9,186 nt of DNA, from contig CAJUGZ010000172.1 of assembly GCA_910585855.1 (NCBI GenBank), forward strand, positions 1 through 9,186, given 5' to 3'. Made by a program: the position numbers and the translations under genes. Position 1 is the first letter of the stretch; each line of letters opens with the position of its first letter. The stretch is from an uncultured Lachnospiraceae bacterium. Lineage in GTDB: Bacteria; Bacillota_A; Clostridia; Lachnospirales; Lachnospiraceae. The notes beneath the pieces were generated by a model. That model made no database searches. It was not told the origin of the DNA and saw only the letters and a list, made by a program, of their open reading frames with translations. Of this stretch, positions 7,801 to 9,186 are shown one piece after another.

Positions 7801-8468
7801 GGATAAATCATTGCTCCATTGGTATACTGAACTGTTCCATTAGAAGAAGTTGACCATCCGGCAAATGTATAACCGGATCGTGAAAAACCGTTATTCGCTA
7901 AATATCCTCCTGTTGCTGCAATAGTTTGATTTGACATATTCCCTGTACCACCATTACCTTGAAAGGTAATTGTTTTTGCAAATTGATATTCTGTTCCTGT
8001 AACAGCATATTCCGATCCATTTACAGAATAAAGTACAATCGTTGGGTAAAAATTACTACTTGATGCTGGAACAGTATAGGTAAGCGTTTTACTAGAACCT
8101 TTACTGATTCTTTTTTCACTGGCAACTTCTACTCCATCCACATAGATAGATATATTATATCTGGAAGATTTAGAAAATGTCGCTCTTACTTTTACACTAT
8201 AGGTATCACCGGGATTTAAAGAATCTGGTTCTTCTATTGTATAAGTTAATGTTTCTGGATAAGAAGTATAACTTCCATTTCCAGTACATGTTTCGTCCCA
8301 CGGACCTTCGCACGGATCACTACATACGCAATCTTCATCTTCCTCTTCATAATAAACCGTCAAGGTATTGGTTTGTATGGCAGCCTGACAATTAAAGTTT
8401 GGTAAAAACAACAGTCCAGCTGCACATAAAATTGATGTAAATAATTTTCTTTTTTTTCTTTTTTTCAT
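1854..8468 (-). CDS. Giant secreted, membrane-anchored surface protein: InlB-like repeats on a coiled-coil stalk (adhesin-like)
   Basis: This is a 2204-residue protein, with stop TAG. Seen in order: a basic N-terminus (MKKRKKRK) and hydrophobic signal peptide with likely cleavage after CQA (29/30); an acidic cluster with Cys 47, 49, 53 and 61; a beta-rich module to about 165; eleven InlB-B/Flg_new-like repeats (about 166-976) marked by NGG, GYTFxGW and LYAxW or LTAxW; an Ig-like module (about 978-1073); a helical region of about 1000 residues (about 1074-2095) rich in Glu, Lys, Leu and Gln, with five units of 118-122 residues and then classic heptads; a Thr/Glu-rich stalk (about 2110-2170); and a membrane segment (about 2174-2195) ending in SRKEKNTKE. 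No LPXTG sorting motif is present, so it should stay membrane-anchored and project through the wall. InlB repeats with such stalks suggest adhesion, but ligand and role are unknown. The start overlaps the upstream gene by ATGA, implying co-expression. Confidence 0.88.
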   Translation of the reverse strand: MKKRKKRKLFTSILCAAGLLFLPNFNCQAAIQTNTLTVYYEEEDEDCVCSDPCEGPWDETCTGNGSYTSYPETLTYTIEEPDSLNPGDTYSVKVRATFSKSSRYNISIYVDGVEVASEKRISKGSSKTLTYTVPASSSNFYPTIVLYSVNGSEYAVTGTEYQFAKTITFQGNGGTGNMSNQTIAATGGYLANNGFSRSGYTFAGWSTSSNGTVQYTNGAMIYPTSDMTLYAIWSPINYNFDVNGGTGSVGTVIGTGSTKVPSYNGSKTGYTFQGWSTNSTATTATYTTGNTLPTITSGTTLYAVWSPINYSFNVNGGTGSVGTVIGTGSTKVPSYNGSKVGYTFKGWSTSSTATTATYTTGSTLPAITSAITLYAVWEVNSYTTSITNGGTGASGAGTHNYGSTVTIKAGTKTGYTFAGWTVNSGEVNLADASSSNTTFVQPAGNVSLTANWTVNHYTVTYHANGGSGSMDSSSIAYTGGNLKANAFTRTGYTFKGWATSASGSKVYENGANITNLTSDVTLYAVWEVNEYTTSITNGGTGASGAGTHNYGSTVTIKAGTKTGYTFTGWTINSGEVSLANASSSNTTFIQPAGNVSLTANWTVNHYTVTYNANGGNGAMDSSSIAYTGGNLKANAFTRTGYTFKGWATSASGSKVYEDGAAITNLTSNITLYAIWEVNYYTVTYHANGGNGTMDVSSIAYTGGELKSNVFTKYGHTFKGWSTSASGGVQYSNNATITGITSNTTLYAVWEANKHNVAVNNGAAGSTGDMSHIAYGSTVTIDAGTKTGYTFAGWTVNRGNVILKDASSSKTTFTMEDYDVTVTASWKINQYQVTVDGNGGDGATGGGTYDYNSTIVIRAGSRVGYTFKEWEVTSGDITILDPTSPVTTFTLGAANVTIKAIWEVNYYNVTTANGGDDSTSLQRVPYQSTATIHAGSRYKYYFCGWVLVSGGVTLADETSPETTFIQPANDVVLTATWKNITGVSAVLNDNFDKQYTNDSYCSNGEYDITKGIDVTKDMITVNITFSDGSTMTAKNRDFELGNTKVKYVGTNNIEITLTAGSSGLEYVIPITGYSPDLAKLMAHLGLKRDDYIGLVRIVNEMEHKIQEDLAGYEALAERLQSILAEADIVVDLTGNTASDIHNLESGVREVVDRLLKDEKELTELKTIIDKILIMFEEDPDADISKLPEILEKLKVEIETVKSNEEVLLKEIVYIKEKLGITDTILNPDGTVNTEVLNQIKEKVDELTKDLDLYTKNLEELKELMGVENSGSLESQLEETTIKIIQTVEVLKSLENQLDEILKSLDNLGVDTEGKTLVEAITAQIKALRDYADSLRIYIDSLKGLLGLDPNTTNEELYQYISKMKENLGIYRQFLKEVQTVIQLGSQGGTVSEETNVVYVKIQDMYKQLQLYKELLKTLLGDAASNPDNAEELEELLKEVLQQQQETFDFMATLKQLVGLNGDATNKELYQKILNWKEILNEYGSLLDYTEELLKTEGTNGSHSLTTGAEAKEELNNVQTKITELYKQMELMKQAIKDLLNDSTADFSTIEELKELLEEIEKQQKKANRFIESLKLLVELSVYDTDEELYQKISAMKDTMQEYWQYLGKVEELIEMPDGSDVASGSAIVTGPAVTVRLTNIYEKLTDMVNQQDMMTKTIQILLGREDIRVENAEELKNLLDEIIKQKNLADLFLTELKEMLDLDENASYKDVTDSVHNMKETLKEYWEYLGDVEGLIRIPDESNLADSSIVTGSAVTVRLTNIYEKLTDMVNQQDTMTKTIQILLGREDISADTTEELKKLLEEIVKQKEQADQFLAKLKELLGLDKNADYEEVIGTVTDMKDRLSSYIEIIRDLMKQLGMTEGEGSLQNQLEKVLENVLNIMEQLEKRIKELEDANKKIFSLEQIIGRFEIQLDQITGENKNLKEEKEKLDQTISSLQSEKSSLEKENEKQRERIIELEKLVQSQAKEIESLESNGNCSSSSDDSNLEKTRLEKENQELKQKIMELEKRFETQTKEREDLQLEGDRLLNKLIEREKEIEKLEGKLEELSKQLIEKEKHLITEEEIIIGLETMIEKQKPVQELLEQNGIDYEQLIVILKNENDAESLKVKEVETTQTETTQVEETSPTETTQTEETSKQEESTEEVIISSEETTVMELETVEEGKEEGSEKTTLKWMIPVIFVILLFLAGGTILALASRKEKNTKE
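2064..2135 (-). repeat. Low-complexity repeat coding for a Thr/Glu/Gln stalk
   Basis: Short degenerate units of the form TTQTE, TTQVEE and TSPTE are encoded here (residues about 2112-2135). On the plus strand the unit GAGTAGTTTCT recurs. The stretch lies between the coiled coil and the membrane anchor and probably acts as a flexible wall-spanning spacer. Short repeats of this kind can change copy number. Confidence 0.65.
2889..4637 (-). repeat. Five degenerate 118-122-residue helical repeat units in the stalk
   Basis: Units begin near residues 1278, 1396, 1514, 1632 and 1754. Each has a first helix ending LLG or LLN, a Glu-rich EELxxLLxE helix (less clear in the first unit), a third helix, and a segment like LxGLDxNAxxEELYxxIxxMKExLxxYxxYL. 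The last two units share an almost identical 35-residue core beginning VTVRLTNIYEKLTDMVNQQD. At DNA level the cores (3471-3575 and 3105-3209) differ at 7 of 105 positions by my alignment, and only one change alters the protein (Met to Thr). The other units are far more diverged. Confidence 0.7.
6435..7328 (-). repeat. Tandem 447-bp duplication (two B+A repeat pairs)
   Basis: Copy one covers 6882-7328 (residues 381-529) and copy two 6435-6881 (residues 530-678). By hand alignment the 149-residue copies differ at 14 positions, about 91% identity. Long stretches of DNA are identical or nearly so, for example around the segments coding for NLKANAFTRTGYTFKGW. This is the most recent large duplication in the array. 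Confidence 0.8.
7326..7757 (-). repeat. Tandem pair of 216-bp InlB-type repeats
   Basis: Residues 238-309 and 310-381 form a direct duplication with a 72-residue period. They share long identical runs such as NGGTGSVGTVIGTGSTKVP. About nine substitutions are seen before the copies diverge at the end, where SPIN is replaced by EVN. It is an independent, somewhat older duplication than the 447-bp one. Confidence 0.75.
8449..8465 (-). repeat. Poly-A tracts directly after the start codon of the giant surface gene
   Basis: Reading the minus strand, the start ATG is followed by A7-G-A8-G, coding for KKRKKR. Homopolymers of seven and eight bases at codons 2-7 could slip and shift the frame before the signal peptide. 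They also simply supply the positive charges of the signal peptide, which in AT-rich genomes is expected. Confidence 0.6.
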
Positions 8469-9186
8469 TCTGCATTACCTCGTATCCCATAATAGGAATC
8501 GAATATATGGTCAATAGTATCGTTCTCTTTTATACTGCCGATTTTTGCATACATCAGATCTTTATTAAAAAACCATAAACTAGTTGGATAAGAATTTATA
8601 TTCGATTTCCATATGGTATCTGCATCTGTATACAAAATTTTTTCTGCAAAATCATATTTCTGCATATCATCTTTATATTTTTCTTCACAAATTAGATATA
8701 AATTACAATCCGGATTTTCTGATATATAATCCGAAATAATTGGAATCGTAGCTTCACAATATGGACAATTATATTTGATAAATAATACTATCGTGTTGTC
8801 CTTAAGGGAAATCGTACATAAATTATTATCCTTATCTTTTAATAAAATTTCCTCTGGTGCAAATTCGAAATACTGAAAAAAGGTATTCATCGTATTCAAA
8901 TCACCATTAAATCTAGTATAATAATCTCTATAAGTGGATTCACTTAACTTATATTGTTCAATATAACTTCTATTCACTTCAATATTCAGCCTTGCTTTTC
9001 CAACTGTAGTTTCCTCCGTCAAGAAAAACTCTTTTATATCTGCTTCTGGCAGCAACTTATCTTCTTGTTTTATACCATCCATCCAATATTGCCATCCCTG
9101 ATTTGAATAAAGCCAGCCATCTTCCAGATAGCCCACTTTATCATTCTTTCCATCCCCTGTACGATCTATTTTTTCGCAGGATGCAA
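8465..9186 (-). CDS. Thioredoxin-fold protein with CPYC active site, probable lipoprotein, 5' end beyond window
   Basis: The frame is open to the right edge: upstream of the GTG at 9136 it reads ASCEKIDRTGDGKNDK, so that GTG is unlikely to be the true start. The partial first codon is NTT (Phe, Leu, Ile or Val), so [L/I/V/F]-A-S-C fits a lipobox, with the lipidated Cys at 9176-9178. Next come a DRTGDGKND calcium-loop-like motif, an aromatic segment (YLEDGWLYSNQGWQYW), then a thioredoxin fold: IVLFIKYNCPYCEATIP with the CPYC at 8756-8767, and SYPTSLWFF, whose Pro is the expected cis-proline beside the active site. Such proteins exchange thiols and disulfides, here probably outside the membrane. 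CPYC is the glutaredoxin-type motif, so the protein may reduce or isomerise rather than oxidise. The stop overlaps the start of the giant surface gene by ATGA. A cytoplasmic role is possible if the lipobox reading is wrong. Confidence 0.8.
   Translation of the reverse strand, partial: ASCEKIDRTGDGKNDKVGYLEDGWLYSNQGWQYWMDGIKQEDKLLPEADIKEFFLTEETTVGKARLNIEVNRSYIEQYKLSESTYRDYYTRFNGDLNTMNTFFQYFEFAPEEILLKDKDNNLCTISLKDNTIVLFIKYNCPYCEATIPIISDYISENPDCNLYLICEEKYKDDMQKYDFAEKILYTDADTIWKSNINSYPTSLWFFNKDLMYAKIGSIKENDTIDHIFDSYYGIRGNAE
8477..8481 (-). promoter_or_regulatory. Ribosome binding site of the giant surface gene, inside the upstream gene
   Basis: GAGGT lies eight bases before the ATG at 8468, within the last codons of the thioredoxin-like gene. 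Together with the ATGA stop-start overlap it indicates translational coupling of the two genes. Confidence 0.65.

Larger units (their letters stand above)
5541..7973 (-). repeat. Array of eleven InlB-B-like beta repeats of two interleaved types
   Basis: Residues about 166-976 form modules of roughly 70-75 residues. Six are classic InlB B-repeats (Listeria-Bacteroides/Flg_new type: NGGxG ... GYTFKGW ... ITLYAVW), at about 166, 238, 310, 456, 605 and 679. Five are the divergent type (NYGSTVTIKAGTKTGYTFAGW ... TTF ... VSLTANW), at about 381, 530, 753, 829 and 905. Known InlB B-repeats are small beta-grasp-like modules of surface proteins. The order is A-A-A-B-A-B-A-A-B-B-B. Confidence 0.8.

Noticed and set aside
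5541..7973. CRISPR-like or non-coding repeat array
   Set aside because: The DNA repeats have periods of about 210-220 and 447 bases, stay in frame, and encode InlB-type protein modules.

Overview
The window looks like part of an integrated mobile element, probably an ICE-like conjugative element, in an AT-rich gut Firmicute. Lachnospiraceae or related Clostridia is my best guess. The reasons are low G+C, GGAG/GAGG-type ribosome sites, a Gram-positive secreted protein of 2204 residues with InlB-type repeats, a TnpV-family protein, and the N-terminal part of the very large DUF3849-containing helicase-type protein typical of Tn1549-like clostridial elements. All supported genes lie on the minus strand, so they read from high to low coordinates. 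No plus-strand ORF looks real.

Layout in transcription order. (1) 9186-8465: a thioredoxin-fold protein with a CPYC active site. Its 5' end is cut by the window edge, and the reading frame is open to the edge with a lipobox-like ASC there, so it is probably a lipoprotein. (2) 8468-1854: a giant surface protein overlapping gene 1 by an ATGA junction. It has a signal peptide, a four-cysteine acidic cluster, eleven InlB-B-like beta repeats, an Ig-like module, about 1000 residues of mostly helical coiled coil with five units of 118-122 residues, a Thr/Glu stalk and a C-terminal membrane anchor without LPXTG. (3) 1853-1732: a 122-bp gap with a perfect 14-bp inverted repeat. (4) 1731 to the left edge: 577 codons without a stop, the N-terminal part of the large mobile-element protein, ending in a DUF3849-like domain. 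(5) 830-474: tnpV, nested on the same strand inside gene 4 in another reading frame, with its own strong ribosome site.

How they may work together (inference). Genes 1 and 2 look like a translationally coupled export module: a redox lipoprotein followed by a long cysteine-containing adhesin on a coiled-coil stalk. Their position just upstream of a conjugative-element gene suggests cargo, or a surface factor for contact with a partner or host cell. The nested tnpV and the low-complexity linker it forces on the large protein are the most unusual genetic feature. There is no gene-free stretch longer than 300 bases. No tRNA, rRNA, CRISPR array, insertion sequence ends or attachment sites were seen.
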